Positions 16,712-24,812 of a stretch of DNA of 64,000 nt are shown in pieces. How positions within the stretch are numbered: position 1 is the first letter of the stretch; the number at the start of each line of letters is the position of its first letter. Where the stretch lies: contig CAYQYT010000005.1 in NCBI GenBank assembly GCA_964421815.1, positions 62,001-126,000 of the forward strand. The letters are read 5' to 3'. The DNA comes from DTU089 sp964421815 (GTDB lineage: Bacteria > Bacillota > Clostridia > Oscillospirales > Acutalibacteraceae). Both the position numbers and the translations under genes were made by a program. Under the pieces are notes generated by a model, which was not told where the DNA came from, did no database searches, and saw only the letters and a program-made list of their open reading frames with translations.

Positions 16712-18172
16712 TCAGAATTGGAAGTAAAGGAAGGGGTTATAACTGTCTCCCACAAGGGTTAAGGTTGAAAGGAAAAGAACCGCAACGGGTAACACTATGC
16801 TCAAAATCCTATATACAACGGAGAGGGCGGAGCCGTTCTCACTGTTTTTGAGGGCGTCGGATATTCTTTTTATGAATGGTGTTACGCTGAAAAGTGCAAC
16901 AATTATAAAGATGATATTCCCTACAAGGAGGGTTTTTGTTTCAAAATCGGATAGGGGGTTGGAGTTCAATCCGAAAAGCCCTTTTATAACAACGGGAATG
17001 TATCTGAAATCGGAGAAACGGAAAAGAATCCAGCCGAAGAATACCACAATGAGCAAGTACGCGTGACTGAAAAATGCAGGAACTTTCTCAAGTATTTTTA
17101 ATAATCCGAGTTTTTCAATAACAAGGAAAAGGAAGAAGAAAAGACCCCATAAAACGAAGTTCCAACTTGCTCCGTGCCACAGACCCGTAAGAAGCCAGAC
17201 AATAAAAAGATTGCGATAGGTTTTGAGTTTGCCCTTGCGGTTGCCCCCAAGGGGAATATACACGTAATCCCTGAAGAACGTGCTCAATGAAATATGCCAC
17301 CTTCTCCAGAAATCCGTAACGGATTTTGCAATGTAGGGGTAGTTGAAATTTTCTTTGAAATGGAAGCCCGCCATAAGACCCATACCGATTGCCATATCGG
17401 AATATGCGGAGAAATCAAGGTAAATCTGGAGCATATAGAAAAGCACACCGAACCAAAGTCCCAGAACCGAACGGGAGGAAAGTTCCGCAATGGCACTTTC
17501 AAAGGAACTGTTCATTAAAGCATCGGAAACCAAAAGGCTGTCGGAAAGAGCACCGCAAGTATTTGCAATCAACGCTTTTTTACCCAAGCCCACGGCGAAA
17601 CGTGTCACACCCTTTGAAATGTCCGCAATATTTATTTTTCTTTCTTTTATTTCTCTTTGAACATCACTGTAACGGACGATGGGTCCCGCAATGCATTGAT
17701 AGAAAAGGCTGGAATAAAGAAGCAACCAAAAGAAATTTTTCTGTGCGGGAACTTCTTTTTTATAAACATCCGCAACATAGGAAAGGAGTTGAAAAGTGTA
17801 GAATGAAATGCCTATGGGCAAAGCAATTTTCGGTATTATCTCGGGAATTCCGAAAATGTTTTGAATGTTCGTAAGGAAAAATCCTGCGTATTTGAAATAG
17901 CCTATAAGACCAAGATTAACCGCTATCGCCAATACTAAAAAGAGTTTTTGTTTTCTTGTGTCTTGTGTTTTTTCTATGAGCAAGGCGGCTACCCAGTCAC
18001 ATAAAGTCATAAATATAAGCAGCAGGACATAGACAGGCTCCCCCCAACTGTAAAAAATCAGAGAGAATATGAGTAAAACAATGTTTTTTGCGTTAATGCC
18101 CTTTGCAAGTGAATAAAAAATAAGGCAAACGGGCAAAAATGCATATATGAATAAAAGGCTTGAAAATACCAT
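16712..18172 (-). CDS. MBOAT family membrane O-acyltransferase (AlgI/DltB-like)
   Basis: This 486-residue polytopic protein contains the MBOAT core, including DFWRRWHISLSTFFRDYVYIPLGG and the catalytic-histidine segment LTGLWHGASWNFVLWG. It belongs to the AlgI/PatA group that moves acyl groups to the outer face of the membrane. The start has a GAGGTCGAGATA leader. It is the first gene of the reverse-strand unit MBOAT-DHHW-azlC-azlD. Acetylation of a surface glycan is the most likely role. DltB is less likely because no dltA, dltC or typical dltD is nearby. Confidence 0.92.
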   Translation of the reverse strand: MVFSSLLFIYAFLPVCLIFYSLAKGINAKNIVLLIFSLIFYSWGEPVYVLLLIFMTLCDWVAALLIEKTQDTRKQKLFLVLAIAVNLGLIGYFKYAGFFLTNIQNIFGIPEIIPKIALPIGISFYTFQLLSYVADVYKKEVPAQKNFFWLLLYSSLFYQCIAGPIVRYSDVQREIKERKINIADISKGVTRFAVGLGKKALIANTCGALSDSLLVSDALMNSSFESAIAELSSRSVLGLWFGVLFYMLQIYLDFSAYSDMAIGMGLMAGFHFKENFNYPYIAKSVTDFWRRWHISLSTFFRDYVYIPLGGNRKGKLKTYRNLFIVWLLTGLWHGASWNFVLWGLFFFLFLVIEKLGLLKILEKVPAFFSHAYLLIVVFFGWILFRFSDFRYIPVVIKGLFGLNSNPLSDFETKTLLVGNIIFIIVALFSVTPFIKRISDALKNSENGSALSVVYRILSIVLPVAVLFLSTLTLVGDSYNPFLYFQF

Positions 18173-18354
18173 TATCTCGACCTCGGTGATTATATAGTTA
18201 ATAAATATATATTCAATAAATTTTAAGTATATTGAAAAATCTCCAATATATTATTATATTTACGGCAGTCGAAAAATGCAATACCTTTATGAAAAATTGA
18301 TAAATTTGTCAAGAAATGTACAATTATTTTGTATTGGGACAGTTGCGATTTTAC

Positions 18355-18383
18355 TTGACTTAAAGGACAAGTTGTAATAAAAT
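18355..18383 (+). promoter_or_regulatory. Promoter for the NifU-like/GGGtGRT operon
   Basis: TTGACT at 18355-18360 and TAAAAT at 18378-18383 are spaced by 17 bp. A short inverted repeat, ACTTG-N10-CAAGT (18353-18372), overlaps the -35 region and could be a regulator site, though its arms are only 5 bp. The rest of the 255-bp divergent gap from the MBOAT gene is AT-rich with nothing else recognised. Confidence 0.7.
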
Positions 18384-18427
18384 GATTTTTGGTAAAAATT
18401 TAACATCCGAAAGGAGAAACAGACATC

Positions 18428-19120
18428 ATGAATTATTCACATGAAGTTGAAAAAATGTGTACGGTCAAAAAAGGCCCTCACCACGGTCCCGCACCCATCC
18501 CCGAAGAGGGCAAATGGGTAAAGGCATACGAAATCAAAGATATTTCCGCTTTCACACACGGTATCGGTTGGTGTGCACCCCAGCAGGGCGCTTGCAAACT
18601 TTCCCTTAACGTTAAGAACGGCATTATCGAAGAGGCTCTTGTTGAAACAATCGGTTGTTCCGGTATGACTCACTCCGCTGCAATGGCAAGTGAAATCCTC
18701 CCCGGCAAAACAATCCTTGAAGCCCTCAATACAGACCTTGTTTGCGATGCTATCAATACAGCAATGCGCGAACTCTTCCTCCAGATTGTTTACGGTCGTT
18801 CACAGTCCGCATTCTCAGAGGATGGTCTTTCGGTTGGTGCAGGTCTTGAGGACTTGGGTAAAGGTCTTCGTTCACAGGTTGGTACAATGTACGGTACAAA
18901 CCTCAAGGGTGTAAGATATCTTGAAATGGCAGAGGGTTATGTTACAAGAATGGCTCTTGATGATGATGATCAGGTTATCGGTTATGAGTTCGTTTCTCTC
19001 GGCAAAATGACGGACTTCATCAAAAAAGGCGACGATCCCACAACGGCTTACAATAAAGCCATGGGTACTTACGGCAGATTTGCAGATGCCGCAAAGTATA
19101 TCGATCCCCGTGAAGAATAA
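18428..19120 (+). CDS. NifU/IscU-like iron-sulfur cluster assembly scaffold protein
   Basis: This 230-residue protein carries an IscU-fold region at about residues 45-130. Cysteines occur at the expected kind of positions (GWCAPQQGAC, ETIGCSGMTH and DLVCDAINTAMREL), which fit the three-Cys pattern of cluster scaffolds with an extra Cys. The C-terminal part is an extension not found in plain IscU. The gene is followed 14 bp later by the GGGtGRT protein gene, a pairing that recurs in Clostridia and other anaerobes. There is no iscS or sufBCD here, so this may be a specialised assembly or repair system. The assignment as a scaffold is from family resemblance. Confidence 0.85.
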   Translation: MNYSHEVEKMCTVKKGPHHGPAPIPEEGKWVKAYEIKDISAFTHGIGWCAPQQGACKLSLNVKNGIIEEALVETIGCSGMTHSAAMASEILPGKTILEALNTDLVCDAINTAMRELFLQIVYGRSQSAFSEDGLSVGAGLEDLGKGLRSQVGTMYGTNLKGVRYLEMAEGYVTRMALDDDDQVIGYEFVSLGKMTDFIKKGDDPTTAYNKAMGTYGRFADAAKYIDPREE

Positions 19121-19134
19121 GGAGGTAAACGAAC

Positions 19135-20133
19135 ATGGCATTATTTGAAAACTATGAAAGACGTGAGGCAAAAATCCTCGCCACTCTTAAAGAATACGGC
19201 ATTTCTTCCATTGAAGAATGTAAGGAAATCACTCTTGCCAAAGGCATTGACTGTGATAAAATCGTCAGAGAAACTCAGCCCATCTGTTTTGAAAATGCTG
19301 TTTGGGCATATACAGTAGGTTGCGCTATCGCACTCAAAAAAGGTTGCACAAAGGCTGCTGATGCCGCTGCTGCAATCGGTGAAGGTCTCCAGAGTTTCTG
19401 CATCCCCGGTTCCGTTGCAGACAACCGTAAGGTTGGTCTCGGCCACGGTAACCTCGGCAAAATGCTTCTTTCCGAAGAAACAGAGTGTTTCTGTTTCCTT
19501 GCAGGTCACGAATCATTCGCCGCTGCTGAAGGCGCTATCAAAATCGCTCTTAACGCAAACAAGGTTAGAACACAGCCCCTTCGCGTTATTCTTAACGGTC
19601 TCGGCAAGGATGCCGCTATGATTATTTCAAGAATCAACGGCTTCACTTATGTTCAGACAGAGTTTGACCCCTACACGGAAACTGTTAAGGTTGTTAACGA
19701 AACTGCTTATTCAACAGGGGACAGAGCAAAAGTTCGTTGCTACGGTGCGGACAATGTTCCCGAAGGCGTTGCAATTATGAGACTTGAAAACGTTGGTGTT
19801 TCCATTACCGGTAACTCAACCAACCCCACCCGTTTCCAGCATCCCGTTGCAGGTACCTACAAAAAATGGTGTACTGAAAACGGTGTCAAATATTTCTCAG
19901 TTGCATCCGGCGGCGGTACAGGTCGTACACTCCATCCCGATAATATGGCAGCGGGCCCCGCTTCCTACGGTATGACCGATACAATGGGCAGAATGCACTC
20001 CGACGCTCAGTTTGCAGGTTCTTCATCAGTTCCCGCTCATGTTGAGATGATGGGTCTTATCGGTGCAGGTAACAACCCCATGGTTGGTATGACAGTTGCT
20101 TGTGCAGTTGCTATTGAAGAAGCAAGCAAATAA
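19135..20133 (+). CDS. GGGtGRT family protein
   Basis: This 332-residue protein is recognised by the motif that names its family, SGGGTGRTLHPDN (about residues 261-273). The family has no established biochemical function. It almost always sits beside the NifU-like gene as here, which points to a shared role in iron-sulfur or cofactor chemistry. Conserved Cys residues and glycine-rich loops are visible, including GLGHGNLGKML, but no nucleotide-binding P-loop. Codon use is biased toward C-ending and abundant-tRNA codons like highly expressed genes, so the pair may be strongly expressed. Confidence 0.88.
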   Translation: MALFENYERREAKILATLKEYGISSIEECKEITLAKGIDCDKIVRETQPICFENAVWAYTVGCAIALKKGCTKAADAAAAIGEGLQSFCIPGSVADNRKVGLGHGNLGKMLLSEETECFCFLAGHESFAAAEGAIKIALNANKVRTQPLRVILNGLGKDAAMIISRINGFTYVQTEFDPYTETVKVVNETAYSTGDRAKVRCYGADNVPEGVAIMRLENVGVSITGNSTNPTRFQHPVAGTYKKWCTENGVKYFSVASGGGTGRTLHPDNMAAGPASYGMTDTMGRMHSDAQFAGSSSVPAHVEMMGLIGAGNNPMVGMTVACAVAIEEASK

Positions 20134-20156
20134 TCGGATTTTAATATCAAATAATT

Positions 20157-20190
20157 AAAGGTTGTGTAATCGAACGGTTGCACAACCTTT
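20157..20190 (+). terminator. Terminator of the NifU-like/GGGtGRT operon
   Basis: A 10-bp perfect stem with arms AAAGGTTGTG (20157-20166) and CACAACCTTT (20181-20190) is followed directly by TTTTAT. Confidence 0.85.
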
Positions 20191-20212
20191 TTTATATTTG
20201 ATTTTACTTTTA

Positions 20213-20241
20213 TTGACAAATATTTTATTGTATTATATAAT
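20213..20241 (+). promoter_or_regulatory. Consensus promoter of pduL
   Basis: TTGACA (20213-20218) and TATAAT (20236-20241) with a 17-bp spacer are a perfect housekeeping promoter, 53 bp before the pduL start. Confidence 0.85.
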
Positions 20242-20293
20242 AATTAAGTTATATTTTATTAAATATGTTTATTTTTTGAAAGAAGGCATTTTT

Positions 20294-20869
20294 ATGGCAA
20301 AGGTACTTATTGAAACATCCGCCCGTCACGTACACGTGTCAAGAGCGGACCTTGATACTCTTTTCGGTGAGGGTTACGAACTTACTCCCAAGAAAGACCT
20401 TTCACAGCCGGGTCAGTTCGCTTGCGAAGAAAGAGTTGCAGTTGTAGGTGCAAAGGGTCAGTTCCCCGCAGTTTCCATCCTGGGCCCCACAAGAGCATCT
20501 TCCCAGGTTGAAATTTCCGCTTCCGATGCACGTTCAATAGGTGTTGTTGCTCCCGTGAGAGAGAGCGGCGATATTGCAGGCAGCGGTTCTTGCAAACTTG
20601 TTGGACCCAAGGGCGAGGTTGAACTTAAAGAGGGTGTTATTGTTGCTAAAAGACATATTCACCTTACTCCCGATGTTGCGGCAGAATTCGGTGTTGAAGA
20701 TAAAGAAATAGTAGGTGTTAAAGTTGAGTCCGACGGACGTTCACTTATTTTCGGTGACGTTGTTTGCCGTGTTCATCCCAACTTTGCTCCTGCAATGCAT
20801 ATTGATACCGACGAAAGCAACGCGGCTTTCGCAACCCCCGGAATGATGGGCGAAATTGTTAAGTTTTAA
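20294..20869 (+). CDS. pduL: PduL-type phosphate acyltransferase (phosphotransacetylase)
   Basis: This 191-residue protein has the two PduL metal-binding histidine motifs, ARHVHVSRADLDTLFG near residue 9 and KRHIHLTPDVAAEFG near residue 120. PduL converts acyl-CoA and phosphate to acyl phosphate and CoA using zinc, replacing the unrelated Pta. The ATG at 20294 follows AGAAGG and directly precedes the conserved start; a longer frame upstream crosses the promoter and is unlikely. There are no microcompartment shell genes nearby and no N-terminal encapsulation peptide, so this is probably the cytosolic housekeeping enzyme. It would work with AckA (40149-41351) in acetate formation. Confidence 0.92.
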   Translation: MAKVLIETSARHVHVSRADLDTLFGEGYELTPKKDLSQPGQFACEERVAVVGAKGQFPAVSILGPTRASSQVEISASDARSIGVVAPVRESGDIAGSGSCKLVGPKGEVELKEGVIVAKRHIHLTPDVAAEFGVEDKEIVGVKVESDGRSLIFGDVVCRVHPNFAPAMHIDTDESNAAFATPGMMGEIVKF

Positions 20870-20895
20870 CAATAAATAATTCTTTTATATAGTTT

Positions 20896-20936
20896 AAAAG
20901 GGCTGTAAAAAACGAAAGTTTTTTTACAGCCCTTTT
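20896..20936. terminator. Bidirectional terminator between pduL and an XRE regulator
   Basis: The stem AAAAGGGCTGTAAAAAAC (20896-20913) pairs with 20918-20936 around a GAAA loop. It overlaps the last base of the convergent regulator's stop region. It belongs to the GGGCTGTAAAAAAC hairpin family. Confidence 0.85.
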
Positions 20937-21300
20937 ACTTGTTTTTATCCAATATTCTTTTTATTATTTCATCATCCTCGTTTTTGTGGGTTCTGTAATA
21001 AAGAATCAATTGTGCTTCGTCCCAGGAAAGATCTGACATTTTCAGGATGTTTTTGTTAACATCGTCAAAAATTATATCATTTTCGTTGCTGTGTAGCGAG
21101 AGTCTGGGGGTGTAACCGTAAAACTCTTCAACAGTAACCTTGTAAAGTCCCGCAAGTTTTGTGATGATATCAATTGTTGGTGTGGTTTTATTGCTTTCAA
21201 AATCCTTGTATTCATTCTCTGTGATGCCAAGAACTTCTGCTAACAATTTGTAGTCAAGCTTATTATATTCACGGAACTGTTTTAGCCTGTTACACAGCAT
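20935..21300 (-). CDS. XRE-family helix-turn-helix regulator
   Basis: From the ATG at 21300 (ribosome binding site GGTGGT) this is a 121-residue protein. The N-terminal half is an XRE/Cro-type HTH domain (about residues 3-58) with the pattern LAEVLGITENEYKDFESNKTTPTIDIITKLAGLYKVTVEEF. The C-terminal half is acidic, with YRTHKNEDDEIIKRIL, and has no recognised sensor. An in-frame ATG farther upstream exists but has poorer context. Target genes are unknown. Confidence 0.85.
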   Translation of the reverse strand: MLCNRLKQFREYNKLDYKLLAEVLGITENEYKDFESNKTTPTIDIITKLAGLYKVTVEEFYGYTPRLSLHSNENDIIFDDVNKNILKMSDLSWDEAQLILYYRTHKNEDDEIIKRILDKNK

Positions 21301-21460
21301 ATTTACCACCACACACAATGAATTTTTGTAATATATTAACATATAATTCGACAAAAATCAACATTTTCATACTCTACAAATATATTTTGCAGTTTTTTGG
21401 TGCTTAAATATGGAAAAAATAAACAGCCTGTTTTTCAACAGACTGTAATAAAATGTTTGA

Positions 21461-21706
21461 TTACTCTAACCCTAAAAGCCAGTTCACGGAAACACCCAGA
21501 ACCTCGGATAACGCAATAAGTTCCGTGTCACAAACCGAACGTATTTGACCCTCCAATTTTGAAAGGCCTGATGCATTAAGATCGACACCACGAATCTGCA
21601 GTTGGGTTAATAGGTCCTTTTGCTTCATTCCGATTTCTTTGCGTCTTTCCTCGACCTTGGAACCGCAGATGTTGCGGGTGCCGACAGGTTGTTTTCTAAC
21701 TCTCAT
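21461..21706 (-). CDS. Small XRE-family transcriptional regulator
   Basis: This 81-residue, single-domain protein has an XRE-type HTH (KVEERRKEIGMKQKDLLTQL, then LSKLEGQIRSVCDTELIALSEVLGVSVNWLLG). The C-terminal WLLG motif is typical of short Cro/CI-like regulators. The start has a GAGGT ribosome binding site. It is divergent from pncB with a 173-bp gap and could control it or itself. It is separated by 160 bp from the other XRE gene on the same strand, with no obvious terminator between them. Confidence 0.87.
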   Translation of the reverse strand: MRVRKQPVGTRNICGSKVEERRKEIGMKQKDLLTQLQIRGVDLNASGLSKLEGQIRSVCDTELIALSEVLGVSVNWLLGLE

Positions 21707-21879
21707 ATCGGTACCTCTTTTTAGTTTTTTTCTATCATATCACAAAATTGTTTGCTTTTCAACAGTTAATATATAACCAAATGATGAACTGTATATTTCG
21801 CCTATATTAAATAAAAAATATTTGCTATAATGCTTACGATGTGATAGAATATATACAATGTAATCAACGGAGGTACTAT

Positions 21880-23334
21880 ATGAGTTTCAATACCGTTTTT
21901 TTTGCTGACTACAGCTGTCTTACAACTGCAGAGGGATTGCTCGCTGCGAATATGGAAAATGTTCATGTAACCTATGATATGTTTTTTAGGGATATTCCCG
22001 ATTTGGGCGGATTTGCCGTTATGTCGGGACTCCATCAGTTGATTAAAAAACTCTCCGATATTTCTTTCGGTAATGAGGAATTGAAAAAACTTCAGGAAAT
22101 GGGCTTTTCCCAAAAATTGATTGATTATTTAAAGAATTTCAAATTTTCCTGCGATGTTTATGCCATGCCCGAGGGGACGCCTGTTTTTCCCAATGAGCCG
22201 ATTGTTAAGGTACAGGGGCCGGCACTTCAGGCGCAACTTATTGAAACCCTTTTACTTAACACCGTGAACCACGAAACACTTGTTGCAACAAAGGCAAACA
22301 GAGTGGTAAGAGCGGCCTTGGGCAGAAAAGTTTTTGAATCGGGTGCAAGACGTGCTCACGGATTTGATGCCGCAGTTGACGGTGCAAGGGCGGCTTTTGT
22401 GGGAGGCGTCAATGCCACGACTCTCTATCCTGCATCCCAAAAATACGGAATTCCTCTTTTTACAATGATGGGTCATGGCTGGGTTCAGTTATTCGACAGC
22501 GAACTTGAAGCCTTTAAGGCATACCTTGAAGAACACGGTGAAGACGGTGTTCTCCTTGTTGATACCTACGATACATTGGAAAGCGGTGTAAAAAATGCCG
22601 TTGAAGCCTTTAATACTGTTCTTGTGCCGAAAGGTTTAAGACCTGCCGGTATAATAATTGATAGCGGGGATATGACATATCTTTCAAAACGTGCAAGACG
22701 ATTGCTTGATGAGGCGGGATTCCCGGATTGTGATATATATGTTTCTAATTCGTTGGATGAAGTGCTTATAAAAGATATGCTGAATCAGGGTGCTAAAATA
22801 GACGGATTTATTGTGGGCGAAAAACTATTAACTTCCGCTTCTTCCCCGGTTCTTGACGGTGTGTATAAGCTTTCCGAAACGGAAAAGAATGGTGTAAAAG
22901 CCCCTGCAATAATGGTGAGTAATAATGTTAACAAAATTACCACACCTTGTTCAAAACGTGTTTGGCGTCTTTTTGATATGGAAAGCGGTAAGGCCATTGC
23001 AGATGTTATGACTCTTGACAGCGAGAGTATTGAGGATGAAAAAACATATTCGCTTTTTGATCCGGATTTCACATGGAAAAGAAAAACAGTTGATAATTTT
23101 GTTGCTCGTGAAATGCTTGTGGAGGTGTTCCGTAAGGGCGAATGTGTTTATAAAATTCCTACCCTTGAAGATGTGCGGGCATATTGTAACGAGCAGGTTT
23201 CAACCCTTTGGGAAGAAGTTACACGATTTGAAAATCCTCATAAATATTATGTGGATTTCTCAGGTAAACTCTGGGGATTGAAGCAGTCCCTTATTAAAAA
23301 AATAACTCATTGCTCCGACGGGGAGGATGTATGA
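21880..23334 (+). CDS. pncB: Nicotinate phosphoribosyltransferase
   Basis: This enzyme makes nicotinate mononucleotide from nicotinate and PRPP in the Preiss-Handler salvage route to NAD. The start at 21880 follows CGGAGG and gives 484 residues. Family features visible include the N-terminal DYSCLTTAEGLLAANMENVHVTYDMFFR, the central FESGARRAHGFDAAVDGARAAFVGG and GHGWVQLF, DTYDTLESG, and the phosphate-binding region around IIDSGD. The phosphoribosyl-acceptor histidine lies in the GARRAHG/MMGHG area. The following gene overlaps its stop codon (ATGA), so the two are co-translated. Confidence 0.94.
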   Translation: MSFNTVFFADYSCLTTAEGLLAANMENVHVTYDMFFRDIPDLGGFAVMSGLHQLIKKLSDISFGNEELKKLQEMGFSQKLIDYLKNFKFSCDVYAMPEGTPVFPNEPIVKVQGPALQAQLIETLLLNTVNHETLVATKANRVVRAALGRKVFESGARRAHGFDAAVDGARAAFVGGVNATTLYPASQKYGIPLFTMMGHGWVQLFDSELEAFKAYLEEHGEDGVLLVDTYDTLESGVKNAVEAFNTVLVPKGLRPAGIIIDSGDMTYLSKRARRLLDEAGFPDCDIYVSNSLDEVLIKDMLNQGAKIDGFIVGEKLLTSASSPVLDGVYKLSETEKNGVKAPAIMVSNNVNKITTPCSKRVWRLFDMESGKAIADVMTLDSESIEDEKTYSLFDPDFTWKRKTVDNFVAREMLVEVFRKGECVYKIPTLEDVRAYCNEQVSTLWEEVTRFENPHKYYVDFSGKLWGLKQSLIKKITHCSDGEDV

Positions 23335-24632
23335 TGCCGGTAAAATATAAAATCGGTTTAACAAGAAACCGCCTTTTTGACTTTGATAATTGTGTAAGCT
23401 TTTTAGGGGTTACGGAGGAGAATCTGGATGCCGACAGATGCGTAAAAGTTTTGAAAACCCTCTGTTTAAAAGAACCGCTTTTGTGTTGCGGAATAGAACT
23501 TTGTCAAAATGGCGAAGCTTATCTTGTTGAGGGGAAAAATGAAATCGGATTTGATTTTTTTCAAGGGGATATTAAGGGGTATGTGCAAAAAAAAGAATAT
23601 AACGGATTCGATTTTTCAAAACAACTTTTCTCTTTTGCTCTAATAAACGGGAATGTTTTGGGGATTTTTGCCCATACGGTTGTTGCTGATGTCCGCTCCC
23701 TGTTGTATATTGCAGGGGCGTTTATGGATATTTATAAAAGCAGCAGTTTTTCAGTTGTACCATCGGAATTTAAGGTTATTTCGGAAATAAGCCAAATGCC
23801 TTCAAACGTTTTTTCCATAGTCATTGATAGAATAGCTTCCGATTTGGAATTGGATTGGCAGAAAAAATCAAAGTTCTTCTCCTGTGAGGATTATGAACGT
23901 GCAAAATCGAAATATTTGTCCTCAAAAACTGAATCCGAAACAATAACATTTAGTATTGACCCTGAAACATTTTGCAGAATAAAAAACTTTGCCGATAGTA
24001 AAAAAATTGATGTTTCTTCATTGGTGGCTTTTGCATTTCACGAGAGTTTGACAAAGGTGCTCGGAGGTAAAAAGAAATTCAAAAAATTGAATGTTCAGGC
24101 AAACGGAAGAGTTTTCTTTGAAGAGTTCGATAAAATGAAGATCGGCGCTTTTAACGGCTTTGTGGCTGTTAAGAAGAAAAAAGACAAAAAACTCGCAGAC
24201 AACTTTCAAAACAACGCAGTAAGTTTTCATAAAGAAATTTACAAATCGGTTACAAGCGCTTTCAAAGTTTTTTATAATGAATTTCTTTTAATGCGTGTTC
24301 CCGAAAGTTATGCTGATTCGCAGTATATGTACTGTGCCGGCGAGTTTCCCCATAAATGTTCTGAAAAACTTGCGCATACATACGGCTGTGCTAATGAGGT
24401 TGCAGGAGAGTTTTGCTCATATAATTTGAACCAAGAATATTGGACGAATCTGAATGTTTTTAAAGAACTTTTTTGCGGGGAACCCTTGAAAATGAGATCG
24501 GCAACTATGATTACTTTTGTTGAAAAAGGCGATACGGGAAAGATTTGCTTTACTTATAATAAAAATAAAGTAAACGATTCTCAAGCACAGAACGTTGTAA
24601 ATGGAGCTGTTGAGTTAATTAAAAAGTTTTAA
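23331..24632 (+). CDS. Condensation-domain/acyltransferase-fold-like protein, probably lacking the catalytic His
   Basis: The 433-residue product has no confident annotation. It begins at the ATG at 23331, overlapping the pncB stop, behind GGGGAGG. The segment FAHTVVADVRSLLYIAGAF (His115, Thr116, Asp120) aligns with the HHxxxDG core of NRPS condensation domains and related CoA-dependent acyltransferases. The second, catalytic His is Thr here. A later lysine-rich, Cys-containing half resembles the C-terminal lobe in size only; no DFGWG motif is seen. Co-translation with pncB hints at a link to NAD salvage or simple hitchhiking. The fold assignment is a motif-based inference. Confidence 0.45.
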   Translation: MMPVKYKIGLTRNRLFDFDNCVSFLGVTEENLDADRCVKVLKTLCLKEPLLCCGIELCQNGEAYLVEGKNEIGFDFFQGDIKGYVQKKEYNGFDFSKQLFSFALINGNVLGIFAHTVVADVRSLLYIAGAFMDIYKSSSFSVVPSEFKVISEISQMPSNVFSIVIDRIASDLELDWQKKSKFFSCEDYERAKSKYLSSKTESETITFSIDPETFCRIKNFADSKKIDVSSLVAFAFHESLTKVLGGKKKFKKLNVQANGRVFFEEFDKMKIGAFNGFVAVKKKKDKKLADNFQNNAVSFHKEIYKSVTSAFKVFYNEFLLMRVPESYADSQYMYCAGEFPHKCSEKLAHTYGCANEVAGEFCSYNLNQEYWTNLNVFKELFCGEPLKMRSATMITFVEKGDTGKICFTYNKNKVNDSQAQNVVNGAVELIKKF

Positions 24633-24650
24633 CAGAGTATAATAAAACAT

Positions 24651-24694
24651 AAGCAATTCTAAGCGGAAAATAGCTTGGAATTGCTTATTTTTTT
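24651..24694 (+). terminator. Terminator ahead of the dcw cluster
   Basis: Arms AAGCAATTCTAAGC (24651-24664) and GCTTGGAATTGCTT (24673-24686) pair over 14 positions with one mismatch, followed by ATTTTTTTT. Confidence 0.85.
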
Positions 24695-24705
24695 GTGAAA
24701 AACTA

Positions 24706-24734
24706 TTGACAATGTGGGTTGGATTTTTTATAAT
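24706..24734 (+). promoter_or_regulatory. Perfect-consensus promoter of the mraZ/dcw cluster
   Basis: TTGACA (24706-24711), 17-bp spacer, TATAAT (24729-24734). It drives mraZ and probably the downstream division genes. Confidence 0.9.
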
Positions 24735-24770
24735 AGTGGTACGAAGTGTCCTAAAAAGGGTCGAAGTGTC
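24735..24770 (+). promoter_or_regulatory. Candidate MraZ operator: AGTG repeats in 10-bp register
   Basis: AGTG-type half-sites begin at 24735 (AGTGG), 24745 (AGTGT) and 24765 (AGTGT), with a degenerate AAAGG at about 24755. The two clear copies are CGAAGTGTC, 20 bp apart. MraZ is known to bind short direct repeats with 10-bp phasing downstream of its own promoter, and this array sits exactly there. Confidence 0.6.
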
Positions 24771-24812
24771 TCAATATTTAGGTAAAATATCTTTTTGAAA
24801 GGGGAAATGCTT

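Noticed and set aside
20294..20869. pduL as part of a bacterial microcompartment locus
   Set aside because: No shell proteins, no aldehyde or diol metabolism genes, and no encapsulation peptide are nearby.
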